A stretch of 9,047 nt of DNA from Deltaproteobacteria bacterium (GCA_019309685.1 JAFDFT010000061.1:1-9047), one strand, 5' to 3'. Positions 1 to 6,909 are shown, numbered from the stretch's first letter. Made by a program: numbers and translations. The notes: generated from the letters alone by a model not told the origin.

Positions 1-1121
1 CCGTTTTTGATATGCTTGCAGAATATATGGAATTTTCCTTCCTTGTCCGGATTAAAACACCCACTGCAGCTAATGCATTCTGCACGACGCCTATCCCCAT
101 TTTTCCATCGGGTAATAAGATCCGGTTCACGGATAAATGGCCGGCAAATTGAGATGCAGTCAGATACGCCAGATTGAACGATGTCTTCCATTATTTCCAA
201 GCTTCTCATCCCGCCTACCAGGCTTAAAGGGATACCTGTCGAATCCCGGATAACACGAGCATCATTAAGAAATGTTGCTTCTTTTTCTTGAGAAGTGATA
301 CCCAATAATATTTTTCTTTGCACTTTATCGATAATGCCGTGGCTAACCTCAATCAGACATATGCCTTCATTTTCAAGAGTCTTTGCGACGATGGCTCCCT
401 CCTTGATTGTCAGGCCATTTTCATCATCTAGAAAGTCACGACAGCCAAGTTTAATCATCACCGGGAAATTACTGCTGACATTCGACTTAATTGAACGTGT
501 GACTTCTATAACAAATCTCATCCGGTTTTCAAGGCTTCCGCCCCATCTGTCATGTCTTTGATTGCTTCGGGGGGAAAGAAATTGAGAGACCAGATACCCA
601 TGTGCGCCATGTATTTGAACGCCGTCAAATCCGGCCTTTTCAACACGGGCCGCTGCCTTACCGAATGCTTCTATGATATTTTTAATATCGGCGTCTTCCA
701 TCTCCCTGGCTTTTCCCGAGGCAGGTATGCCATAGTCCGACAATTCGTCAGTGATGGATACAGCCATGTAGTCATTTCCCATTTTTGCTGCTGCGGCTGA
801 TCCTGAACCGCCATGTACAATCTGCATGACAATTCGCCCATCTGCCTTATGGACAGCCTCAGTCATTTTAGCATAGCTGTTGATGTGATCGTCATCCTGG
901 ATGCCGTTTTGGTCATCAAAAACCTGCCCGCTTTTCAAAACATATGCGTAGCCGCTGATAATCAGACCTATATTGTTTTCTGCGAGGCGTTTTATTACTT
1001 CAATGCCAGCATCACTTATATATCCATCAGGGTCACTTAATGCGAAATAAGTAGCAGATCGTATGAAACGATTTTTTATTTCCAGGCCGCATATTGTTAC
1101 CGGATCAAACAGAATCGACAT
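1..1121 (-). CDS. Old Yellow Enzyme / 2,4-dienoyl-CoA reductase-type NADH:flavin oxidoreductase (C-terminus cut by window edge)
   Basis: 373 codons are visible. The ATG at 1121 is preceded by AGGAG with a 5-base spacer, and the frame stays open to the window edge. The product is an FMN TIM-barrel oxidoreductase that reduces C=C bonds of enones or enoyl-CoAs. Visible landmarks are an N-terminal KNRFIRSAT segment (about residues 16-24), MQIVHGG (about 99-105), the active-site stretch IHGAHGYLVSQFLSP with H171, H174 and Y176, then DRWGGSLENRMRF (191-203), and the phosphate-binding LVGG (301-304). Near the end are C349, C352, C355 and C368 (C-x2-C-x2-C-x12-C), resembling the Fe-S ligands of 2,4-dienoyl-CoA reductase. 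Whether a second NAD(P)-binding domain follows cannot be seen, but the sequence after C368 looks like the tail of stand-alone family members. It is the last visible gene of the leftward operon. The family is certain; the substrate is unknown. Confidence 0.93.
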   Translation of the reverse strand, partial: MSILFDPVTICGLEIKNRFIRSATYFALSDPDGYISDAGIEVIKRLAENNIGLIISGYAYVLKSGQVFDDQNGIQDDDHINSYAKMTEAVHKADGRIVMQIVHGGSGSAAAAKMGNDYMAVSITDELSDYGIPASGKAREMEDADIKNIIEAFGKAAARVEKAGFDGVQIHGAHGYLVSQFLSPRSNQRHDRWGGSLENRMRFVIEVTRSIKSNVSSNFPVMIKLGCRDFLDDENGLTIKEGAIVAKTLENEGICLIEVSHGIIDKVQRKILLGITSQEKEATFLNDARVIRDSTGIPLSLVGGMRSLEIMEDIVQSGVSDCISICRPFIREPDLITRWKNGDRRRAECISCSGCFNPDKEGKFHIFCKHIKN

Positions 1122-1185
1122 GGCATCTCCTATATTTACAGTATTGCGTGTTTTTCAATTTGCCAAATGTTTTATTGATAGTATG

Positions 1186-1770
1186 TTATTGCGTTTTTTT
1201 TGTGGATACAAACTTTCGGGTGGACTCCCTATGGAGAACGGATGTAAGGTATCCTGTGATAACAACGGTAAAACCAAGATACAGAGCACCCGCCAGCAGA
1301 CCGCTTATAAAAATGGAAAGAGCCGTTAAATAGTTGATTGTTAAAATGAATCCGACCAAGGGAGCCAGGATAATAGGTGGAAGCGATAAGACAGAAGCTG
1401 TTGTAAGGTTTAAAAATGGAAGCCGCCGCAGTTTTAATGATAATTGTTCAAGGATTTCGGCAGAGGTATTAGAGGGGATTTCATATCCAACTACATTGTC
1501 ATTAATTATTCTTAAGCTCTTTAATTCAATTGCTATGTTAAAAATACGGCCGAGACCGAAAAGAAAGTAATGTGTCAATGCAGAAAGGCAGATTATTGGA
1601 ACAATGATCATCAGCAGCATGTAAAAAGTATCCGTCAGCTTGAAGCCCACAGCGGCCCAGATAAAGGCCATGCCGACTAATACCGCTCCTGATGCGCCGG
1701 AAACTGAATATAGAGCTATGGCAAAGGTAAAGCAAATTTTTCTAGATATGTAGGTGAAAAGTCGTATCAC
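1186..1770 (-). CDS. Small membrane protein with two TM pairs, function unknown
   Basis: 194 residues, starting with GTG at 1770 behind AAGGAG at a 6-base spacing. Hydrophobic segments lie at about residues 14-42, 48-70, 122-143 and 146-173. They form two TM hairpins separated by a soluble stretch (about 78-118) rich in charged residues. The two halves look like an internal duplication: each begins with a basic residue and an aromatic/hydrophobic run, and ends in a positively charged amphipathic tail (IELKSLR versus LHRESTRK). The pattern is reminiscent of membrane anchors in front of adenylate cyclase or other sensor output domains, but no output domain follows because the frame stops 64 bases before the next gene. 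I do not recognise a named family. It sits inside the leftward operon between the hydrolase (36-base gap) and the flavoenzyme, so a role with the same membrane lipid or substrate is plausible. Confidence 0.8.
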   Translation of the reverse strand: MIRLFTYISRKICFTFAIALYSVSGASGAVLVGMAFIWAAVGFKLTDTFYMLLMIIVPIICLSALTHYFLFGLGRIFNIAIELKSLRIINDNVVGYEIPSNTSAEILEQLSLKLRRLPFLNLTTASVLSLPPIILAPLVGFILTINYLTALSIFISGLLAGALYLGFTVVITGYLTSVLHRESTRKFVSTKKTQ

Positions 1771-1806
1771 TTCTATCTCCTTTTATGGTTTTATCCAATA
1801 AAAAAA

Positions 1807-2508
1807 TTATTTTGAAATCCAACTCAATGTTTTATTAACCATTATATTAATTATGTCCTGAAAATTGGCGGACGCGTTTTTTGGGAGATTGAATGAATGG
1901 TTTCCGCCTTCAATTGTTTCCAACTCCCAGGATGTGCTCAGATTTTTCAGGACTTCTTTTAATTTTTCCAGGTTGCAAAGCGGATCACGGGTGCCTGCAA
2001 AAAAGAGCATGGGAATATGTATATTGTATAAATGGGCGTCCCGAGGGTTGTCTTTTTTGCCTGGCGCGTGAAACGGGTAGCCAAGAAAGATAATCCGTTC
2101 AGCAGGAAGAAGTTTGTTAGCAACCATTTCTGACGCGATACGGCCGCCCATTGATTTTCCTGCAGCGATAATTGGGCACGGCTTATAATCCGAGCTTTCT
2201 TTAAAAAAATTGTAAGCGGCGAGCCAGGTCTCCGCGAGAAGTTTTGGGCTATCAGGGGATTTTCGTCCTTTTTCTTTGTACGGAAAGTTGAACCTTAAGC
2301 AAAGACATCCCGATGCCGTAAGTCCATCGGCATATGAAGCCAGCAAAGCATTATGCATATCATTACCGGCACCGTGTGCTATCATAACGCCTATATTTTC
2401 CCCAGAGGTATGATTTTTGGGGATAGATATAATACCGGAAACAGTTTCCTTTTCATTAACTTTGATGGACACGATATTTGTTTTCACGGGAGATTTCTCT
2501 AGCTGCAA
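1807..2508 (-). CDS. Alpha/beta hydrolase, TEX30/KANL3 or dienelactone-hydrolase type
   Basis: 233 residues if started at TTG 2508, which is 4 bases after the upstream stop. A GTG at 2487 is an alternative (226 residues) with a weak GAG ahead of it, so the start is uncertain. The fold is clear: an oxyanion-hole loop MIAHGAGNDM (about 42-51), the strand LRFNFPY (71-77), the nucleophile elbow G-K-S-M-G-G with Ser119, an acid in GTRDPLC (Asp175) and the catalytic His in GGNHSF (His204). No signal peptide is visible, so it should be cytoplasmic. The family includes esterases, thioesterases and acyl hydrolases of unknown substrate. In an operon with an acyl-CoA dehydrogenase and an acyltransferase, a thioesterase or lipid esterase role is a reasonable inference, not a demonstrated one. 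Confidence 0.9.
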   Translation of the reverse strand: MQLEKSPVKTNIVSIKVNEKETVSGIISIPKNHTSGENIGVMIAHGAGNDMHNALLASYADGLTASGCLCLRFNFPYKEKGRKSPDSPKLLAETWLAAYNFFKESSDYKPCPIIAAGKSMGGRIASEMVANKLLPAERIIFLGYPFHAPGKKDNPRDAHLYNIHIPMLFFAGTRDPLCNLEKLKEVLKNLSTSWELETIEGGNHSFNLPKNASANFQDIINIMVNKTLSWISK

Positions 2509-2512
2509 ATCT

Positions 2513-3442
2513 TTATTTTTTATCTATCCATCGAGAGTGAACCCAGAGCCAAAGATCCGGATATTGCTTGATATATTTCTCAAAGATTTCTATTCGTTTT
2601 TGAGTTAGTATCTGTAAATCACTGTCTGTATCTCCGGTTAACTCACAATTGATCGGATCTTCAACAACGATTCTGTGACGGTTTCGTTTTTCCCGGATAA
2701 TAAAAATCGGTAGTATAGGAACCTTTGTCTTCAATGAAATAATTGAAGGTCCTATTGCCTGCATTGTTGGTTTGTCAAAAAATTTGACTTCAACACCGCT
2801 TTTTTTCTTAAATTCGTCAGCAATAAAAACAACAAAACCAGCGTTTTCAATTTCATTAATAGCTTCATTAGTAGGGCTTTCAAGATTATTCGGAATTATC
2901 ATTTTCAGGTTAATTATGTCGTTCATATAATGATCCATGATCCTAGCGATTGATTCCTGTGGGACCTTTTTGAAAAGAAACGACATGTTTATATCTTCAA
3001 TATTGAGCCGAAATATCATCAAGGGAAAATTCCCAAAATGGGCGGAAACGCCAATAACACCAAGGCCATTTTTTTTTAATTGGTTTATCTTATCAAGCCC
3101 TTCAATTTTGACCGAGTTAATTAACCTTTCTCTTCTTTTAATATGATAAAAATGATAAATCTCAACGATGTTCATTATCCAGTTATGTAACGTTCGCTGC
3201 GCGATTTTTTTAACATCGGTATCGTCTGATTTTTTATGAAATGCGTTGGCAATATTTATCGCAAATCGCTTTCTCAGCCCTGTTACAACAGCTATGGGAT
3301 ACAGAGTTATAAACAGGCAATGACCGATGAACCTCACCAATGGCAACGGGAGACAGGGAACTGTTTGTGCCGACAAGTAATGTATTGCCGGCACAAAGGT
3401 CTCTAATAAAAAGTTCTTTTTTGATTTTTGTTTTTTAGACAT
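2513..3442 (-). CDS. LpxL/HtrB-like lysophospholipid / lipid A acyltransferase family protein
   Basis: 309 residues, close to the usual length of the family, which transfers acyl chains from acyl-ACP or acyl-CoA to lipid A precursors or other lipids at the cytoplasmic face of the inner membrane. Visible features are a basic N-terminus, a hydrophobic stretch (about 30-56) serving as membrane anchor, the catalytic block VSAHFGNFPLM (132-142), a second block FIADEFKKKSG...FFDKPTMQAIG (207-231), VPILPIFIIRE (241-251) and the C-terminal LWLWVHSRW (297-305), which parallels the LpxL ending. Oddity: LpxL enzymes carry H-x4-D/E, but here the position five after His135 is Pro140. The ATG at 3442 lies 18 bases after the upstream stop and has no good Shine-Dalgarno, so it probably depends on translational coupling. 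Lipid A versus another acceptor cannot be decided. Confidence 0.88.
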   Translation of the reverse strand: MSKKQKSKKNFLLETFVPAIHYLSAQTVPCLPLPLVRFIGHCLFITLYPIAVVTGLRKRFAINIANAFHKKSDDTDVKKIAQRTLHNWIMNIVEIYHFYHIKRRERLINSVKIEGLDKINQLKKNGLGVIGVSAHFGNFPLMIFRLNIEDINMSFLFKKVPQESIARIMDHYMNDIINLKMIIPNNLESPTNEAINEIENAGFVVFIADEFKKKSGVEVKFFDKPTMQAIGPSIISLKTKVPILPIFIIREKRNRHRIVVEDPINCELTGDTDSDLQILTQKRIEIFEKYIKQYPDLWLWVHSRWIDKK

Positions 3443-3460
3443 AGCGGCGATTGTTTCTTA

Positions 3461-5158
3461 TTACGGACTCATTTCGTATTCGCCCTTTAACGTATATACG
3501 TATTTTTCCCATACACGGTTATAGCGATCTTTATTCACTTTCGGCTTTTTTATCATTTTCATGCAGAGTTCCATCTGTGTGTCGGCGCTGACGGTTTTAG
3601 AGTAGAGCTGCAGCGCGAATTTGGAGAAATCCCTTACTATAAAATCAAAGATTTGATCGAGCAGGTCGTCTTCGATATTATAGAACTTTGCGTTTTCGAT
3701 GATGAGCTGGCCATAAGCAACCAGTGTAAACAGCTCACCAAGGATGAGCAGAAAATCGATATCTTTCTGCTGTTCTTCATCCGGGGGCGCTTTTAAGAGG
3801 AGTTCCTTGAAAACTTCGATTTGTTCTTTGAGAATATTGATATTGGGCAGATCAATACTGTTATAGGCTATATTGTAATCATGGAATTGGATTTTACCCA
3901 GCCCCTTTGTCGGCCCCTGGTTAAAAAGGAAATCATCATTATCGAGTCCATCCATTTTTGAGATTTCCGGGAATTCATCAGGATTGAAAAAATAATTCGG
4001 CATAAACTTGATAATAAGGGCCATGTTTACGTGAACGGTTCCTTCAAGCTTCGGCAGTGCCCGGATATCCTGTGCCGCCATTTCAAAAAACATATCCTTT
4101 TCAAATCCCTTTGCTGCTATCACGTCCCAGAGAAGATTTATTACTTCTTCACCTTGAGTGGTCACTTTCATCTTCGTCATGGGATTATACAGAAGATAAC
4201 GCCTGTCTTCTGCGGAAGCGGATCGCATGTAATCTGAGTTTCTGTAGGCAAAGAGTTTCATTGCAACGAGCCGTGTATATGCGTCAACAAAGAGCTGTCG
4301 AATATGTGTAAATTCGGTGACATATTTTCCAAACAAGTTCCTGTTTGCCGCGTGATCCATGGCTTCGTAGAAAGCATGGCTGCAGATTCCTATAGATGCC
4401 CAGCCAAGATTGAATTTACCTACATTAATGGTATTTAGAGATGTATCCCAGGCCTCTCTTCCTTGTGACAGGATGTCTGCCTCGGTAATCGGATACCCGT
4501 TAAGCGCGTATTGCGCCACATAATTTTGCGAGGCGCAGACATTTTTTATACACTCATAATTTTCATGCTGTGAGTCAACGGCAAAAAAGACATAGTCGCC
4601 TGTCTCAGAATTCTTCCCAAATGTAGATACGAGTCCGGCCTTGTTTGCATTGCCGATGTAGTATTTCCCGCCATCAGCCACATACTTCCCATCTCCTAAC
4701 GGTGTGAGGGCCATATCACTGGAGTATAGATCAGCGCCATGTTCCTTCTCAGAAAGTCCAAAGGCGAATATGCCCCCATCCTCCAGAAGTTTTGCTGTTT
4801 TTTTCTTGATTTCTTCATTATCGCTCATCCAGATAGGGCCGAGGCCAAGTATAGTGACCTGCCACGTATACCAGTAGCAGAGTCCGTAAAACCCGAGGAT
4901 ATCATTGAATTCACAATTCCGAAACGTATCCCAGCGCGTGTTCCCGTTCCCGTACTTGGCCGGAGTCAGAAGTGTTGAAAAAATCTTTTCCTTTTTAACG
5001 AATTCAAGGAAATCGGAATACCAAACCCTTTCATGGAAGTCTTCCTTGAGTTTTATTTTCCCTTTATTTTCAAAAAAATCGATGGTTTTTAACATGATTT
5101 CTCTGGACTGTTCATCAAGGTGTTCATATTTTTTCTTTTTTGGATTTAAAATAATCAT
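3461..5158 (-). CDS. Acyl-CoA dehydrogenase with extended C-terminal domain
   Basis: The flavoprotein family that introduces an alpha-beta double bond into acyl-CoA and passes electrons to ETF. I place the start at ATG 5158 (565 residues) because GGAG lies 6 bases upstream of it. An in-frame ATG at 5170 would make 569 residues, but that SD would then overlap its own second codon. Numbering from 5170, the FAD/substrate strand IFAFGLSEKEHGAD lies at 134-147, the beta-domain from about 150 to 235, and the helical C-terminal domain from about 250. RNLFGKYVTEFTHIRQ is at 277-291 and PKLEGTVHVNMALI at 373-386, where Glu376 matches the catalytic base of the YEGT motif. About 180 further residues follow, more than a typical 380-400-residue enzyme. 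This resembles long FadE-like forms, though the extension is not recognised. It follows the six-TM gene by 35 bases. Confidence 0.94.
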   Translation of the reverse strand: MIILNPKKKKYEHLDEQSREIMLKTIDFFENKGKIKLKEDFHERVWYSDFLEFVKKEKIFSTLLTPAKYGNGNTRWDTFRNCEFNDILGFYGLCYWYTWQVTILGLGPIWMSDNEEIKKKTAKLLEDGGIFAFGLSEKEHGADLYSSDMALTPLGDGKYVADGGKYYIGNANKAGLVSTFGKNSETGDYVFFAVDSQHENYECIKNVCASQNYVAQYALNGYPITEADILSQGREAWDTSLNTINVGKFNLGWASIGICSHAFYEAMDHAANRNLFGKYVTEFTHIRQLFVDAYTRLVAMKLFAYRNSDYMRSASAEDRRYLLYNPMTKMKVTTQGEEVINLLWDVIAAKGFEKDMFFEMAAQDIRALPKLEGTVHVNMALIIKFMPNYFFNPDEFPEISKMDGLDNDDFLFNQGPTKGLGKIQFHDYNIAYNSIDLPNINILKEQIEVFKELLLKAPPDEEQQKDIDFLLILGELFTLVAYGQLIIENAKFYNIEDDLLDQIFDFIVRDFSKFALQLYSKTVSADTQMELCMKMIKKPKVNKDRYNRVWEKYVYTLKGEYEMSP

Positions 5159-5163
5159 AATTT

Positions 5164-5168
5164 TCTCC
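5164..5168 (-). promoter_or_regulatory. Ribosome binding site that decides the acyl-CoA dehydrogenase start
   Basis: GGAGA on the minus strand, followed by six bases and ATG at 5158. The other in-frame ATG at 5170 overlaps this motif and has no comparable SD upstream, so the downstream ATG is the better start. Confidence 0.7.
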
Positions 5169-5193
5169 ATATATGGTTCTTAGATTTATTTTA

Positions 5194-5847
5194 TTAATAT
5201 ACCCATCCCATCAGTCCCAGGCCAAATACATTGGCCGCGATCGCGATGAGATAAATAATACTAATGGTAATTATTTTGTTTTTATCTGATTTCATACCGA
5301 TGACAAGAAGCGCTGCCACGTAGAAATGTAAATACCCGAATAAAAAGATCAGCCAGACACCGCCGAAAGATCGATACCACCAGGGATATTCCCAAACCAA
5401 ATGGCCGCCCGCATTTAACAGACATTCCACAAACAAACAGAATGCAGCATAACCAATCGCCCAGAACCATCGGTTGGGCAGGCCGAGTATTTTGTCTTCT
5501 TTGTTTTCAGAAAGTGTATTGTAATAAATAATGCCGGAGATCGCGAACATAAACATAATTTCAATATTCCAACCGACCATGGTGCGAAGCGCTGTGTCTC
5601 CAGGCGTTGTCCAGAACGCGGACCGCTGGGTAAAATGAAATACCCATCCGTTCCAGGTTTCATTGATAAAATCCATTCCAAAAACCGTAAGTCCAGCGAA
5701 GATAGCGTTCCAATTACCTGATTCTTTAGCTTTTTTTATTTCGCTGGTGTAAATATAAAAAACGATCGCCAGCAGAGGAATCACATACCATTTAATGGTG
5801 GAAAGATCTCTCAGCCCTTGAAGTGCCATTTCTGAAGCAGGTGTCAT
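5194..5847 (-). CDS. Six-TM membrane protein with conserved-looking polar residues in the membrane, function unknown
   Basis: 217 residues from ATG 5847, which has AAGGAG 7 bases upstream. The open frame extends to 5901, but that extension runs through a repeat element and is rejected. TM segments lie at about 18-35, 46-64, 92-110, 127-145, 161-183 and 190-211. Several charged or polar and aromatic residues sit in or at the ends of the membrane: D59, N62, E63 and W65 in MDFINETWNGW, N94 and E96 in GWNIEIMF, E141, H149 and E153 in ECLLNAGGHLVWEYPWW, and H174 in GYLHFY. Such clusters suggest an intramembrane enzyme or a channel for a small molecule rather than a plain anchor. I do not recognise the family. 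A small membrane cyclase, hydroxylase or isomerase is only one possibility. It is the first gene of the leftward operon, 35 bases ahead of the acyl-CoA dehydrogenase. Confidence 0.85.
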   Translation of the reverse strand: MTPASEMALQGLRDLSTIKWYVIPLLAIVFYIYTSEIKKAKESGNWNAIFAGLTVFGMDFINETWNGWVFHFTQRSAFWTTPGDTALRTMVGWNIEIMFMFAISGIIYYNTLSENKEDKILGLPNRWFWAIGYAAFCLFVECLLNAGGHLVWEYPWWYRSFGGVWLIFLFGYLHFYVAALLVIGMKSDKNKIITISIIYLIAIAANVFGLGLMGWVY

Positions 5848-5854
5848 AGCTATT

Positions 5855-5860
5855 CTCCTT
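5855..5860 (-). promoter_or_regulatory. Ribosome binding site of the six-TM protein gene
   Basis: AAGGAG on the minus strand, seven bases before ATG 5847. It fixes the start and lies just outside the end of the palindromic repeat, so the element's hairpin would abut the ribosome landing site. Confidence 0.75.
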
Positions 5861-5868
5861 GTTGAGTT

Positions 5869-6012
5869 TGAGACTCTTGCAAAATGCCACTTTTTGCCCA
5901 ATTTTTACGTCAGGCTCAAATTTTAATCCTCGAAATACTTAATGTATTCCTGTGGTTAAAATTATCGCCTTCCTTGAACTTGAACAAAAATCAGCATTTT
6001 TCAAAGGTCTCA
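5869..6012. repeat. Imperfect palindrome of about 143 bases, probable dispersed MITE-like repeat
   Basis: The ends read TGAGAC and GTCTCA. Outer arms 5870-5901 and 5980-6011 pair at 24 of 32 positions, and inner arms 5920-5938 and 5944-5962 pair at 14 of 19 around the loop TTAAT (5939-5943). Both arm pairs share the same centre near 5941, so the whole unit folds as one long hairpin with a less paired middle. No transposase is encoded. AGTT occurs at 5865-5868 and again at 6012-6015, so a 4-base target duplication is possible but overlaps the terminal A. Organisation and length fit a non-autonomous palindromic element of the kind found in many copies in one genome. Copy number cannot be seen here. 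It lies between the operon promoter and its first gene. Confidence 0.75.
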
Positions 6013-6050
6013 GTTTTATGATAAAACATAATAATGAACGAATGAGGTAC

Positions 6051-6080
6051 ATCATATTATTAAAACTGTTTCATGGTCAA
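6051..6080 (-). promoter_or_regulatory. Sigma70-like promoter of the leftward operon
   Basis: Reading leftward: TTGACC (6080-6075), an 18-base spacer, TATGAT (6056-6051). Predicted start of transcription is near 6044, giving a leader of almost 200 bases that contains the entire palindromic repeat before ATG 5847. The match is good but untested. Confidence 0.6.
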
Positions 6081-6129
6081 GCACGATCTGTTTTTGGGTG
6101 AAGCCTAATTTGTCCCTAAATAATAAAGA

Positions 6130-6732
6130 TTATTGGACCATGTCGATGATCACTTTAGAGGTATATTCGCCTACATCGGCCATAGCGGCGATGGGCAGGA
6201 ATGAAAGGGCGTTGTTAGAAAAAAGACAGGTAACAGAAGGAGGGAAGTCATCATCGGCGTCATAAAATATATAACATAGCGCAATTTTAGGTAAAGGGTA
6301 CACCACAAAAGAAAAATCGCCGGTGATATCTGGTGGCGTTTCCCGGTCACCTAGCCGATCGATTATATTCTGCCTTGATGTTTTGATTTTTTTTACATGG
6401 GGCAGCAGAATATTTTCCGTGTGAGTCGTAAAAGCGCCGATGTATGGCATGCTGTCCGGGAATTCCTTAAACGCTTTAAATGGTTCAAGGCGGCAGGGTT
6501 CCGTGTTTGCCTGAAGGGCATAAAGTGAAACCAGGATGCCCATAGCCTCATCTTGTTTTTTCGCATCAATAAAGATTCCGTCCGGCTGTATAGTACAGAC
6601 GCCGCCAAAAGCACTAAATTCAAACACATCTCCTTTTCGTTCGGCCGGGATGAATATTTCAATATCATTAGGAAGTTGGCTGTAGAGCTTATCCAGATTC
6701 TCTTTTACAATTTTTGCGTAGTTGCTTTCCAT
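6130..6732 (-). CDS. DUF3786-like protein, function unknown
   Basis: 200 residues, no signal peptide or TM segment, so probably cytoplasmic. The C-terminal block GDFSFVVYPLPKIALCY (138-154), then YDADDDFPPSVTCLFSNNA (157-175) and LSFLP, matches my memory of DUF3786 proteins. These carry a PLPKIPL-like strand and a DEEFPP-like turn and are common in anaerobes and Desulfobacterota; no activity is known to me. The N-terminal half (FGGVCTIQPDGIFIDAKKQ, 42-60) is also typical. The only plausible start is ATG 6732, since no other start codon occurs in the N-terminal part. It has no Shine-Dalgarno, and a promoter -10 box ends only 9 bases upstream. It points the same way as the lipid operon, whose promoter begins about 50 bases past its stop, so some read-through is possible. 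It is divergent from tetR. Confidence 0.85.
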   Translation of the reverse strand: MESNYAKIVKENLDKLYSQLPNDIEIFIPAERKGDVFEFSAFGGVCTIQPDGIFIDAKKQDEAMGILVSLYALQANTEPCRLEPFKAFKEFPDSMPYIGAFTTHTENILLPHVKKIKTSRQNIIDRLGDRETPPDITGDFSFVVYPLPKIALCYIFYDADDDFPPSVTCLFSNNALSFLPIAAMADVGEYTSKVIIDMVQ

Positions 6733-6741
6733 AGCTGTCGG

Positions 6742-6770
6742 AATATAGGAAAAACAGTGATATGAGTCAA
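6742..6770 (-). promoter_or_regulatory. Sigma70-like promoter of the DUF3786 gene
   Basis: Reading leftward: TTGACT (6770-6765), a 17-base spacer, TATATT (6747-6742). Transcription should begin around 6736-6734, that is one to four bases before ATG 6732, which predicts a leaderless or nearly leaderless mRNA. Confidence 0.6.
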
Positions 6771-6878
6771 GCAGAACTGATTGTTAATAAAGATAAATCG
6801 GATTTTACAGCAACTCGAAATGATACATGAAAAGTCTAATTATTTTTATCTACTCCAAAATAATATTAAATTTTTTTC

Positions 6879-6907
6879 TTGACGTGAGGATTGTAAAGAG
6901 TTACTTT
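6879..6907 (+). promoter_or_regulatory. Sigma70-like promoter of the tetR / LolA-like / permease operon
   Basis: TTGACG (6879-6884), a 17-base spacer, TACTTT (6902-6907). Predicted start near 6914, inside the operator palindrome, leaving a leader of about 105 bases before ATG 7019. Confidence 0.6.
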
Positions 6908-6909
6908 TC

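Noticed and set aside
295..1333. Series of plus-strand open frames of 75-88 codons
   Set aside because: They lie opposite the flavoenzyme and small membrane protein genes, show no family motifs, and overlap one another; they are shadows.
4031..5183. Plus-strand frames opposite the acyl-CoA dehydrogenase
   Set aside because: No ribosome sites or recognisable domains; the minus-strand frame is clearly the real gene.
5848..5901. N-terminal extension of the six-TM protein by 18 residues to an ATG at 5901
   Set aside because: It reads through the palindromic repeat and has no ribosome site, while ATG 5847 has AAGGAG at a good distance.
6119..6134. AATAAT-AAAG-ATTATT stem at the end of the DUF3786 gene as a terminator
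   Set aside because: It has no G-C pairs and no following T-run on the minus strand, so it would be too weak.
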